From: a virus
Direction: 5' to 3' (one strand)
Virus record (IMG/VR): IMGVR_UViG_3300046171_000152
Location: 1-29,278 of that record
DNA length: 29,278 nucleotides
Under the pieces are notes generated by a model, which was not told where the DNA came from, searched no databases, and saw only the letters and a list, made by a program, of their open reading frames with translations. Positions 12,682 to 20,655 of the stretch are shown piece after piece. The position numbers were made by a program, and so were the translations under genes. Positions within the stretch are counted from its first letter, which is position 1; each line of letters begins with the position of its first letter.

Positions 12682-13793
12682 GCATAGTTAATTTACAAAA
12701 CGAACCAATATATGTTCGAAGCCCTTACATTATAGAAATAGACGAACCAAATACATTGGGTTCAAAAGTCGAATTGTATATTTGGAATAATGGTACAACG
12801 CCGCCAACGTCTCCGACATACACATTGGAAAAATTGATACCGTCCCCGAGTAGTACGGAAATGGTTTACAACGTTTCAAATTACGTTCGCGAGTATATCA
12901 ATTTTATTGAAAGCGACATAAACGAAACGGCAACGCCAACGGTACCGCCAAATAATGAATGGGCTTATATAAAAGTAGTACGTTCAAAATTAACAATAAC
13001 CGGTTATACTGAATTGGACACAAAAACGTATTATGCGTTCGACGGTTTCGGATATTATGAAGAGGGCTTTAACCCGGAATTGGGAACGATACATTTAACC
13101 CCTGGAAATTACGAATATTGGTACGACGCAAATAACCCCGGTTCGGTATTCCCGCAACCCTTTTTAAACCGTTACGGCGAAATACACGTTGTCCCAAAAT
13201 TAGATTACGAGGTTGTCTATACAAGTTTGGCCGACGGTACAACGCAAAGTTTCACATTTAACCCGGGCGTTATTGGACCGGTACAAAAATTTTATACGGT
13301 ATTTCCTACATATAGCGACGTTGGAAATATAGTTGAGTATAAAACAGACTTAGGGGTAGTATTGGCAACGTGGACTTTTACACCAAAAAGCGAGTGCAAA
13401 TATACCCCGGTTGTATGCGATTTTGTAAACAAATACGGTGTATGGCAACGGATCATATTTTACAAAGTAAGTAAAACGAGCATTTCAGTAACTAAAAAGA
13501 ATTATAATCCATTCAATAAAGACCTTATATACTATAACCCTGCCATTGAGCAAACTAAAGTGTTTAATTTAAACGCAACGCAAAGTATAAAAGTAAATAC
13601 CGATTGGGTAAAAGAAGAGTATAACGAGTTAATATTAAAACCATTAATGCTTACGGAAATTATAAGAATTAATGGCAAGCCGGCAACGTTAAAAACAAGC
13701 GCAACCGAATTATTTGAGCATATAAATAAAAAACAAATCAATTACGAATTAGAGTTTACATTTGCAAACGCAACAATTAACAACGTTGTTTAA
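12678..13793 (+). CDS. Tail/baseplate structural protein (371 aa)
   Basis: The 371-aa protein is beta-rich and rich in Y, T, P and N, as expected of distal-tail or tube-associated proteins. It begins with SIVNLQNEPIYVRSPYIIEI and ends in strands (INYELEFTFANATINNVV). There are no enzyme motifs, membrane segments or coiled coils. Two cysteines in SECKYTPVVCDF could be close in space. It overlaps both neighbours (ATGA, TAATG) and precedes the 831-aa protein. I recall the same pairing in Flavobacteriia phages, where both are virion components. Whether it is distal tail or baseplate is inference. Confidence 0.55.
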   Translation: MSIVNLQNEPIYVRSPYIIEIDEPNTLGSKVELYIWNNGTTPPTSPTYTLEKLIPSPSSTEMVYNVSNYVREYINFIESDINETATPTVPPNNEWAYIKVVRSKLTITGYTELDTKTYYAFDGFGYYEEGFNPELGTIHLTPGNYEYWYDANNPGSVFPQPFLNRYGEIHVVPKLDYEVVYTSLADGTTQSFTFNPGVIGPVQKFYTVFPTYSDVGNIVEYKTDLGVVLATWTFTPKSECKYTPVVCDFVNKYGVWQRIIFYKVSKTSISVTKKNYNPFNKDLIYYNPAIEQTKVFNLNATQSIKVNTDWVKEEYNELILKPLMLTEIIRINGKPATLKTSATELFEHINKKQINYELEFTFANATINNVV

Positions 13794-16288
13794 TGAAAAG
13801 ACAAGTACAATTATTTATTGAGGGCCAAAGAATAGACTTATTTGATGACGAACAAATTACTATTAATTCAACAATACAAAACATAAAGGATTTAAGTAAA
13901 ACGTTTACGGATTTTACACAAAGTTTTAGTTGCGCGGCAAGTCCAAAAAACAACCAAATATTTCAACACTTCTATAATAGCGACGTTTCATTTATTGAGG
14001 GTACATATATAAACCCAAATATTCGACGGTTTGCAGTCCTGGAAATAGACAATACACATTTTAGACGCGGCACAATAGCATTAGAAAAGGCGAACATACA
14101 AAATAACCAACCGTATAGTTATACCGTCACATTTTATGGGGACCTTGTAAGCTTAAAAGATACATTAGGCGAAATACGTTTAATAGATTTAAACTGGTCC
14201 GCATTAAGTTTTTCGTATAATTTTAATAGTGTAAAAGACCGAATAACAGACGGCGCGACAAATTACAATATTAGATTTCCATTAATTGCAAGTGAGCGTT
14301 ATTGGCAATACAACAACCCAACAACGCCAAACGAAAACATTGATACGGCATTAGGTGCCATTTTATATTCAACACTATTTCCGGCGGTTAAATTATCGTC
14401 AATTTTAGGAGTTATTGAAGACTTTTTTAACATAACTTTTCAAGGTGGTTTTTTACAAAATGACCGATTTAAAAAAGCGTTTATGTTGTTTAAAAATACG
14501 GTTGCCACAAATTATTCAACACCGCCCGAAGAAATAACATTTAATAGCATATACAAAGGTTTTAACGGACCTTTAATTGCTCCACCTTATCCTTTAAATT
14601 ATGATTTTGACGGATTGGCTATTAACAACGCAATAGTAAGTTTTGACGGTTCAAATACAACAACACCGCCGTTTAATCATAATATAGAATTAAGTTATGT
14701 TAATTATAATTTTAACGGAAACCCAACGGACGTTGGATTGCATGTTGTTAGTTGCGTAGTTAACAATTTAACGGCCAACGCAATTGTTTACATAGACGTA
14801 TATAGAGGCGTCGCCGGTACCGCCCAAGAAAGTTTATATACAACGATTGAATTAACAAACGCATTTAATTTTGGCGGCGAAGGTGCCAATTTATACGTTG
14901 AGGACAACGAAAACAACCCAAGTATTAATGCAAGATTGCGTTTTGAGATTAGAACGTCTATACCATGTAGTTTGACGTATGAAATAAGGTATAATTTTCA
15001 AGACATAAATAATACACCATTAGGCAATGAATTAATTATTTTAGGAAACCCAATTACAACCCAAGACGGTTTCGATTTAGCGCAGTTTGCACCGGAAATG
15101 ACCGTACAAAATTTTTTAAGTAATATTTTAAGTTTATTTAATTTAACATGTTATGGCGTAAAACAAAACGTTTACGAAATACAAACGGTTGAGGAATGGT
15201 ACAATGAAGGCGAAATTTATAATATTACACAATATACAGACACCGAAAATATAGACGTTTCCAGGTTGCCTTTATATAATACGATTAACTACAAATACGA
15301 ACAAAGTGAAAGTATTACAAACCGAAAGTTTGCAAGTTTATTCATGCGCGAATATGGCGACCTATCACAAAATTTCGATTTTGACGGCGGGCAATACGAA
15401 ATTTCTGTTGCCTTTGAAAACATACAATTTAGTAAATTTGAAAGCGTACCTTTACAAGTTGGTTATTGCCTTGACGAAAACTTAGAGGGTTACGTACCAA
15501 AACCAATTGTTCTTTATCAAAATGAGGAAAACGCGGTAAATTTTTATTTAACGGACGGCGCAAACCCCGCAGTTCAAGTCAATAGTTGCGTTAATTTTGG
15601 CCAAGACATGAGCGTATTAACGACGCCGTATAGTTTAAATTGGGGTACAGAAAATTCTACATTTAATTTACAACCAAATTCAAACGGATTATACAATACA
15701 TATTATTCGGGTTATATTGGGAATCTTTACAACCCAAAAAATAGGGAATACACCGTAAAGGCGATTTTACCTTTAGACATTTTAACAACGTTTAAATTAA
15801 ATGACCGTTTCCAAATTAGAGACAAACGATATATTCCAAACAACGTTAAAATTAATTTAACAACCGGCGAAACAACATTGGTTTTGGTTCAAGACTTTAG
15901 ACGAATGATTGCGGACAAAATACCGCCAATTGTACCGCCATTTGTACCAAGCCCCGACGCTCAATGTTTTAACGCGTTTATACCATTTATAAAAAATGCG
16001 GTGCAATGCGATTTATTGCAATGCGGTACAATAGTTCCAGGAGTAACAATAAACCCCACAACATTAAGCGAAGCCGGCAACGTTGAAATATGTTTACCCG
16101 AAAACGAAGCCGCGTTAAATTATATAGTTACTGAGGGCGGGTTTTCGGTTCAAATGATAAGTGAAAGCGGCCAAAATATTATTTTAGAAAGTAGCGAAGA
16201 GGCCGCCGAAATAATAACTATATGTTTAACTTATACTTTGTTAGACGGATCACAAGTTGCAAACCAAATATTTATACAAAGACCATGA
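13793..16288 (+). CDS. Large tail/baseplate protein (831 aa)
   Basis: The start is a TAATG overlap. The N-terminus carries a recognisable conserved block: QLFIEGQRIDLFDDEQITIN, then IQNIKDLSKTFTDFTQSFSC (residues about 28-47), and later PYSYTVTFYGDLVSLKDTLG. This matches a large structural protein found in many Bacteroidota siphophages. The long middle is beta-rich. A segment around residues 580-680 is Y/N/P-rich, and the last roughly 110 residues form a separate Cys-containing domain (several QC and CL pairs, then LSEAGNVEICLP). It probably forms the tail tip or baseplate hub, the role of Tal/Dit proteins in other phages. The C-terminal domain may contact the host. Confidence 0.6.
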   Translation: MKRQVQLFIEGQRIDLFDDEQITINSTIQNIKDLSKTFTDFTQSFSCAASPKNNQIFQHFYNSDVSFIEGTYINPNIRRFAVLEIDNTHFRRGTIALEKANIQNNQPYSYTVTFYGDLVSLKDTLGEIRLIDLNWSALSFSYNFNSVKDRITDGATNYNIRFPLIASERYWQYNNPTTPNENIDTALGAILYSTLFPAVKLSSILGVIEDFFNITFQGGFLQNDRFKKAFMLFKNTVATNYSTPPEEITFNSIYKGFNGPLIAPPYPLNYDFDGLAINNAIVSFDGSNTTTPPFNHNIELSYVNYNFNGNPTDVGLHVVSCVVNNLTANAIVYIDVYRGVAGTAQESLYTTIELTNAFNFGGEGANLYVEDNENNPSINARLRFEIRTSIPCSLTYEIRYNFQDINNTPLGNELIILGNPITTQDGFDLAQFAPEMTVQNFLSNILSLFNLTCYGVKQNVYEIQTVEEWYNEGEIYNITQYTDTENIDVSRLPLYNTINYKYEQSESITNRKFASLFMREYGDLSQNFDFDGGQYEISVAFENIQFSKFESVPLQVGYCLDENLEGYVPKPIVLYQNEENAVNFYLTDGANPAVQVNSCVNFGQDMSVLTTPYSLNWGTENSTFNLQPNSNGLYNTYYSGYIGNLYNPKNREYTVKAILPLDILTTFKLNDRFQIRDKRYIPNNVKINLTTGETTLVLVQDFRRMIADKIPPIVPPFVPSPDAQCFNAFIPFIKNAVQCDLLQCGTIVPGVTINPTTLSEAGNVEICLPENEAALNYIVTEGGFSVQMISESGQNIILESSEEAAEIITICLTYTLLDGSQVANQIFIQRP

Positions 16289-16461
16289 AAAATTTTAAAC
16301 GGTTATTGGCATTGCTAGAGGTACCAACGCAAAATGAAAAAAGCGAAAATATATCCATAGCAAAAGGAAAATACAAAACGCCCCGGTCAATACGAGGCAT
16401 TTATAAAGTACAAAAAAGACATTTAAAATATAGAAATAATGGCGGAAACGAAAACGGTTAA
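16285..16461 (+). CDS. Small basic protein between baseplate gene and tape measure (58 aa)
   Basis: I chose the ATG at 16285 (ATGA overlap with the 831-aa gene); the in-frame ATG at 16222 lies inside that gene. The 58-aa product starts MKNFKRLLALLEVPTQNEKS and continues basic (KYKTPRSIRGIYKVQKRHLK). It overlaps the tape-measure start by 23 nt. No family is recognised. Position suggests a tail-assembly accessory protein. The overlap arrangement and coding character make it likely real. Confidence 0.55.
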   Translation: MKNFKRLLALLEVPTQNEKSENISIAKGKYKTPRSIRGIYKVQKRHLKYRNNGGNENG

Positions 16462-18304
16462 ATTAGAGGTAAAAAGTAACGTTGACGAGGTTACGGCGGA
16501 ATTTAAAAAGACCGGCCAAGAAATAAATAAAACAACGACAGACGTAAATAATTTAAACAAGGCAACCATTAAAGGTTCTGAGGATATTGTAAAAAGTCAA
16601 AAAAAAGTACAAGACAGTTTAAAGAATACGTCAAGACAAGCTAAAAAAACTGAAAGCAATTTTAAAAAATTCGACAATGCCGCACAAAATATAAAAGGTG
16701 GTTTTGAAACGGCCGAGGGTGCAATGGAGTTATTAGGCCAACAAAGTGAAACTACCGGTGCAATTATAAGCGGGGTTGGCGAAGCAATGAATGTAAGCAA
16801 AGGCATTCAGAGTATTAAGGAATATTCAAAAAGCGTTGGTCTTGCCGGGAAAGTACAAAAGGCATTTAATCTAATTGTAAAAGCAAACCCCTTAGCACTA
16901 TTGGCAACCGCAATAGTTGGTATAATTGGCTATTTTGCAATATTTACGGACGCCATAGATTTTGCAATACAAAAATTAAAAGACCTTGGCGATTGGTTAG
17001 GAATAACAAATTTTGAAGAGGAAAAGTTGGCCGAAGAAAGAAAAAAAAGGCATGAGGAAAACATGGCCCGACATAAAGCCCAAGAATCGTTATTAGACGC
17101 CGAAATAAAACAATTAGAGGCATTAGGCAAAAGCACAATTGATTTAAGAAGACAACGCGCATTGGCGCACAAGGAAGCGTTACAACAATCATTGGAAATG
17201 GCCGGATTAATGAGCAAAGCGACAAATGCGATAAATTACATGATAAAAGGTCAAAAAACTCAAGGAAAACTTACGGCGCGACAAATTGAATTGCAGGCCG
17301 AATTACTTAATGTCGATACTGAATTAATAAATTTAGACAAAGAACAAGAGGCCGAAGAACAAAAAAACCATGACGCCTATATTAAAAGACAAAACGATAA
17401 AATAAAAAAACAACAAGATTTAGAGGCTATTGAAAATAAGCGTTTAGAAAATTTGAAAAAATTGGAAAATGATTTATTGGACGAATTGGCGGCCCTGGAA
17501 CAAGCCAATTTTAACGCTACACTAACGGACCAAGAATTAGAAGAACAAAAAGCGAGGGAAAAATATTTTAGATTAAAGACTTTAGCGGAAAACGAAATTG
17601 AAGACGAAACCGCAAAAAATGAAGCATTGGAAATTATAGAAATCAATCATTTAAACGCCATGAATGATATAAATGTAAAATACGGCGAAATTGACCAAGC
17701 AAACAAAGATAAACAAGCCGCAGACGACAAGGCAAGAGACGACAAAAAGAAACAAGACGCAATAGACGCCGAAGAGGCAAAAACGGAAGCATTAGCCGCA
17801 ATACGCCAAGCGGACATTTCTAACATTGAGGCGGGAATTAATCTTGTTAAAAGTTTAGGTAAAGACAACAAAAAAGTACAAGCGGCGGCAATTATTGCCG
17901 AAAATGCGGTGGGGGTTGCAAAAACCATAATATCAACCCAAGCGGCAAACGCGGCGGCATTAGCAACACCACAAGCCGTTGCGACAAGCGGTGCGGCGGC
18001 GGTTCCGGTTATTGCTCGAAATAATATTGCGGCCGGTTTAAGTATTGCAACGTCCGTAGCGGCTACCGCGCAAGGTTTAAGCGCATTAAATGAAAGCGGA
18101 AGTATCGAGCAAGGCCCCGAATTACCGGAAGCCCAAGGCGGCGGCGGGGTTATAAGTCCAGAATTTAATATTGTAGGCGACACCAATATAAACGATTTAG
18201 AAAATTTAGGAAGTCAACAACCTTTGCAAGCTTACGTTACAAGTCAAGACGTAACGACGGCCCAAGGTTTGGACCGGGCGCGCGTCGAAAATGCGACAAT
18301 TTAA
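16439..18304 (+). CDS. Tape measure protein
   Basis: The 621-aa protein is overwhelmingly helical. It has an N-terminal coiled coil (about 1-80), one hydrophobic segment at about 151-171 (PLALLATAIVGIIGYFAIFT) and a very long charged coiled coil (about 190-465). An Ala-rich hydrophobic region spans about 480-560 (AANAAALATPQAVATSGAAA), and the C-terminus is compact, ending GLDRARVENATI. This is the standard build of tape-measure proteins, which set tail length and may insert in the host membrane during DNA entry. At about 0.15 nm per helical residue, 621 residues would span roughly 90 nm. It is unusual that it lies downstream of the distal-tail genes rather than before them. Confidence 0.85.
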   Translation: MAETKTVKLEVKSNVDEVTAEFKKTGQEINKTTTDVNNLNKATIKGSEDIVKSQKKVQDSLKNTSRQAKKTESNFKKFDNAAQNIKGGFETAEGAMELLGQQSETTGAIISGVGEAMNVSKGIQSIKEYSKSVGLAGKVQKAFNLIVKANPLALLATAIVGIIGYFAIFTDAIDFAIQKLKDLGDWLGITNFEEEKLAEERKKRHEENMARHKAQESLLDAEIKQLEALGKSTIDLRRQRALAHKEALQQSLEMAGLMSKATNAINYMIKGQKTQGKLTARQIELQAELLNVDTELINLDKEQEAEEQKNHDAYIKRQNDKIKKQQDLEAIENKRLENLKKLENDLLDELAALEQANFNATLTDQELEEQKAREKYFRLKTLAENEIEDETAKNEALEIIEINHLNAMNDINVKYGEIDQANKDKQAADDKARDDKKKQDAIDAEEAKTEALAAIRQADISNIEAGINLVKSLGKDNKKVQAAAIIAENAVGVAKTIISTQAANAAALATPQAVATSGAAAVPVIARNNIAAGLSIATSVAATAQGLSALNESGSIEQGPELPEAQGGGGVISPEFNIVGDTNINDLENLGSQQPLQAYVTSQDVTTAQGLDRARVENATI

Positions 18305-18310
18305 CAAAAT

Positions 18311-18324
18311 TAGGTTTTTATAAT
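18311..18324 (+). repeat. 14-nt leader repeat, copy 1 (TAGGTTTTTATAAT)
   Basis: This sequence lies immediately before the protease start and is repeated with one mismatch before the 172-aa gene (19338-19351); each copy is directly followed by ATGAG. TAGGTTTT is close to the TAnnTTTG -7 element but no TTTG lies about 20 bp upstream. A translation leader is therefore as likely as a promoter. Confidence 0.4.
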
Positions 18325-18918
18325 ATGAGCATGAAAATTATTGAATTGGTCATCGATGAGGACGCGGAAAACGTGGCCGTTGACGCAGTAAGTTTAGTTC
18401 GCGAACCGGCCATTGAAACGGACTGGTACGCCCTTAATAAGCAAAAAAAATATGCTTTAAAATTAAACGAAGACAAGCGAATAATTACCGGTCCGGCCTT
18501 AATTCCCCAAAAACAAATCTTTCGTTCAGACCGCGAGAATGGAGACTATTATATATGGTTTTCCAAATCGACGGTTGCTAAATGCAACGAGTTGTTTTTT
18601 AAAAATTACAATCAAAAAAATGTAACGTTTGAACATGAGTACGCGGTTGACGGCAATTTTATTTTTGAAAGTTGGATAAAAGAGGATAACGAAAACGATA
18701 AGAGTAACCTATATAATTTTGACGCCCCGGTTGGTACATGGTTTATTTCCATGAAAATTGAAAACGATGAAGTATGGAACGCCGTTAAGGACGGTTCGGT
18801 ACGCGGTTATTCAATTGAGGGCCATTTTGCAGACGCCCTGGACTTAAGCAAAACAGAAACAACGGACCAAAAATTGCTCAATACGATTAAACAAATAATT
18901 TCGGAAAATGCCAAATAA
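18325..18918 (+). CDS. XkdF-like prohead (capsid maturation) protease
   Basis: The 197-aa protein matches the XkdF putative serine-protease family. Landmarks are KRIITGPALIPQKQIFR (51-67), VTFEHEYAVDG (100-110) with H104, and FESWIKEDNENDKSN (114-128). PVGTWFISMKIENDEVWNAV (135-154) and GSVRGYSIEGHF (157-168) with S163 complete the set. H104 and S163 are plausible catalytic residues. The enzyme would cleave scaffold and capsid N-termini during prohead maturation. It opens the head module, ahead of scaffold and capsid genes, and overlaps the next small gene by 11 nt. Usually this family adjoins the portal gene; here portal is 5 kb downstream. Confidence 0.8.
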   Translation: MSMKIIELVIDEDAENVAVDAVSLVREPAIETDWYALNKQKKYALKLNEDKRIITGPALIPQKQIFRSDRENGDYYIWFSKSTVAKCNELFFKNYNQKNVTFEHEYAVDGNFIFESWIKEDNENDKSNLYNFDAPVGTWFISMKIENDEVWNAVKDGSVRGYSIEGHFADALDLSKTETTDQKLLNTIKQIISENAK

Positions 18919-19051
18919 GGAAAAATTTGTAACACCAAGTAAGACAAGCCCAAAAGGCGGGAAACGCGGTTGTTTATGTAAAGACAAAAAAACGTACAAT
19001 TCAAAATGTTGCGACGGATCATTGCAAGCCCAAGGAATAGGACAAATTTAA
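18908..19051 (+). CDS. 47-aa Cys-motif protein
   Basis: A 47-codon ORF starts 11 nt before the protease stop and ends TAA at 19049-19051. Its core is GCLCKDKKTYNSKCCDGSL (residues 21-39) followed by QAQGIGQI. The CxC then KCCDGSL-x-AQGIG pattern is one I recognise as a recurrent short motif in virion genes of Bacteroidota phages, often near the head protease or portal. Its role is unknown; four close cysteines suggest metal binding or disulfides. Overlap coupling and motif conservation support the gene despite its size. Confidence 0.65.
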   Translation: MPNKEKFVTPSKTSPKGGKRGCLCKDKKTYNSKCCDGSLQAQGIGQI

Positions 19052-19055
19052 AAGC

Positions 19056-19340
19056 ATGTTAAATACAATAAGACAATACCAAGCCAAAACGCGTAAAGCA
19101 TTTTTAACGGCAAATCGAATTGAACAAATGGTTAAAGAAGTTGAGTTTTTTTTAAAAGACGAAAACGATGAATTGACGAGTTTAAAAAAAGACCTAAACA
19201 AGTCTATTAAAAACAAACCCAACGGAATACAAGCCGAGGGTTTAAGACTTTTAAACGAAATTGAAAAATTGAGAACCGGAAGTTTAGCCAAATATATTAA
19301 GGCCCCGGAAACCAAAAAGACGACAAAAAGTAAAAAATAG
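19056..19340 (+). CDS. Helical head-module protein (94 aa)
   Basis: The 94-aa protein lies 4 bp after the Cys-motif gene. It is helical and charged: MLNTIRQYQAKTRKAFLTAN, EQMVKEVEFFLKDENDELTS, LRLLNEIEKLR. It has a basic Thr/Lys-rich tail (KKTTKSKK). Its start (short basic helix) resembles those of the following coiled-coil proteins, so it may belong to the same scaffold-associated set. No family is recognised. A role in prohead assembly is inferred from the position between protease and scaffold. Confidence 0.6.
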   Translation: MLNTIRQYQAKTRKAFLTANRIEQMVKEVEFFLKDENDELTSLKKDLNKSIKNKPNGIQAEGLRLLNEIEKLRTGSLAKYIKAPETKKTTKSKK

Positions 19341-19351
19341 GTTTTTATATT
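19338..19351 (+). repeat. 14-nt leader repeat, copy 2 (TAGGTTTTTATATT)
   Basis: Second copy of the element at 18311-18324, with one mismatch, again directly followed by ATGAG. The first TAG is also the stop codon of the 94-aa gene. Confidence 0.4.
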
Positions 19352-19870
19352 ATGAGACGTACACAAAGTATATACGACAAGTTGGCCAAATTTTCCAGGA
19401 TTGCCGAGGAAAAAAAGGCTAATACTACATTATCAAAATGTAAATACGATTTTTCCAAAAAGCAAGTAAGGTTAAAAAACCATAACGTTAAGTTGTCATT
19501 AATTGATGACATAAATAAACAATACGAATACCTTGAAGATAGTTCAATGATTGCGTCCTATTATGGTTACGAACGTTTTGACGAATTAGAGGAAAAATTT
19601 TACGATTTTAAAATGGAAATTTCCGAAGAGGTTGACAACATGGCCGTAAATTCGGACGTTGGGTATGTTAAAGAATACGCAACGAATTTAACCGAAATGT
19701 TAGCAAAGTTAGAAAACACCGCCGAACAATTGGGCATGAGTCCAAGCGAATTATTACCCGATTATGACGAGGTGAAACAAAGGGTTGACGACGCACCCGC
19801 AATTTATGACGATTTTTTAAGTAAATATAAAGACTTTGCGCGTTTAGCCGGGTTGGGAGATTTTTTATAA
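19352..19870 (+). CDS. Coiled-coil head-module protein (172 aa)
   Basis: The 172-aa protein opens with a basic helix (RRTQSIYDKLAKFSRIAEEK) and continues with acidic helices (RFDELEEKFYDFKMEISEEV, YATNLTEMLAKLENTAEQLG, FLSKYKDFARLAGLGDFL). It is strongly acidic overall. Its build, a short basic N-terminal helix followed by acidic coiled coil, is shared with the next two genes at 19875 and 20271. It is probably an internal head or scaffold-associated protein, inferred from place and composition. No enzymatic motifs are visible. Confidence 0.6.
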   Translation: MRRTQSIYDKLAKFSRIAEEKKANTTLSKCKYDFSKKQVRLKNHNVKLSLIDDINKQYEYLEDSSMIASYYGYERFDELEEKFYDFKMEISEEVDNMAVNSDVGYVKEYATNLTEMLAKLENTAEQLGMSPSELLPDYDEVKQRVDDAPAIYDDFLSKYKDFARLAGLGDFL

Positions 19871-19874
19871 GAAC

Positions 19875-20261
19875 ATGAAAGCAATTTTAAATAAACTTTA
19901 CGGAAAAAAGAAAAGCGTAAAAACAGATTTACGCAAAGTAGAATTGAATAAAATTGACGAGGTTACGGAAGTTTTCGACATGGCCGGATATAATGTTGGC
20001 GAATATTTCGACGACCAATTTTATAGCGGACGCGAGCGCATTATACATGCCCGGGACATTATGCGAATGGAGTTAAACGATTTTTATACTAAACAAGCGG
20101 AATTACAAGACATTAAAGACCAATTGGACGAAATGGGTATACCATACCCGGACCAAATACAAAATTTGATAAATATTGAAGAAAGTATTGTTGATAAAAT
20201 AAACGAAAACCATGCGGAATTTGAAAATTTAGGTATTAACCCCATGTTTGATAGACGATAA
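19875..20261 (+). CDS. Coiled-coil head-module protein, duplicate A (128 aa)
   Basis: The protein begins MKAILNKLYGKKKSVKTDLR and contains VELNKIDEV, ELQDIKDQLDEMGIPYPDQI and EFENLGINP. Each has a counterpart in the next gene (MKAILQKLYG, VKLNKINDL, ELQNLVEQLNELGV, NFENLGFYS), so the two arose by tandem duplication and diverged. A shared N-terminal MKAIL-x-KLYG tag on acidic helical proteins next to scaffold and capsid suggests a common docking or processing signal. Function is inferred only; no database family is recognised. Confidence 0.65.
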   Translation: MKAILNKLYGKKKSVKTDLRKVELNKIDEVTEVFDMAGYNVGEYFDDQFYSGRERIIHARDIMRMELNDFYTKQAELQDIKDQLDEMGIPYPDQIQNLINIEESIVDKINENHAEFENLGINPMFDRR

Positions 20262-20270
20262 TAAAAAGAT

Positions 20271-20645
20271 ATGAAAGCAATTCTACAAAAACTTTACGGA
20301 AACAACAAGCGTTCAACGAGCGTTAAGGCCGAGTTAAAATCGGTTAAGTTAAATAAGATTAACGACCTATATACGGATATTGACGTATTTAGAGATAAAA
20401 TAAACGAAACCGAGCAATTATCGGACGAAGCATATAGTTATTATAATAGTGCATTTGATATATTAAAAAACGCATATTCAGAATTTGAAGACAAAAAAAC
20501 TGAATTACAAAATTTAGTTGAGCAATTAAACGAATTGGGTGTTGATAGCGCAGAAATTGACGATTTAGAAACTAAATTTTATGGTATTGAGCAAGAATTT
20601 AACGGACTATTTAGCAATTTTGAAAATTTAGGATTTTACTCGTAA
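20271..20645 (+). CDS. Coiled-coil head-module protein, duplicate B (124 aa)
   Basis: The tandem paralogue of 19875-20261 shares the N-terminal tag MKAILQKLYGNNKR, the block VKLNKINDLYTDIDVF, the coiled coil KKTELQNLVEQLNELGVDSA and the ending FENLGFYS. It is acidic and helical throughout. It lies 9 bp after its twin and 10 bp before the scaffold gene. As with its twin, an internal head or scaffold-associated role is inferred. Confidence 0.65.
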   Translation: MKAILQKLYGNNKRSTSVKAELKSVKLNKINDLYTDIDVFRDKINETEQLSDEAYSYYNSAFDILKNAYSEFEDKKTELQNLVEQLNELGVDSAEIDDLETKFYGIEQEFNGLFSNFENLGFYS

Positions 20646-20655
20646 AAATAGAAAC

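Noticed and set aside
12714-12724. GTTCGAAGCCC resembling a tRNA T-arm
   Set aside because: It lies inside a tail gene, and no matching acceptor, D or anticodon arms are present.
17647-18186. Minus-strand 179-codon ORF within the tape-measure gene
   Set aside because: Shadow of the Ala-rich tape-measure coding region; Ala/Ser-rich translation without independent start signals.
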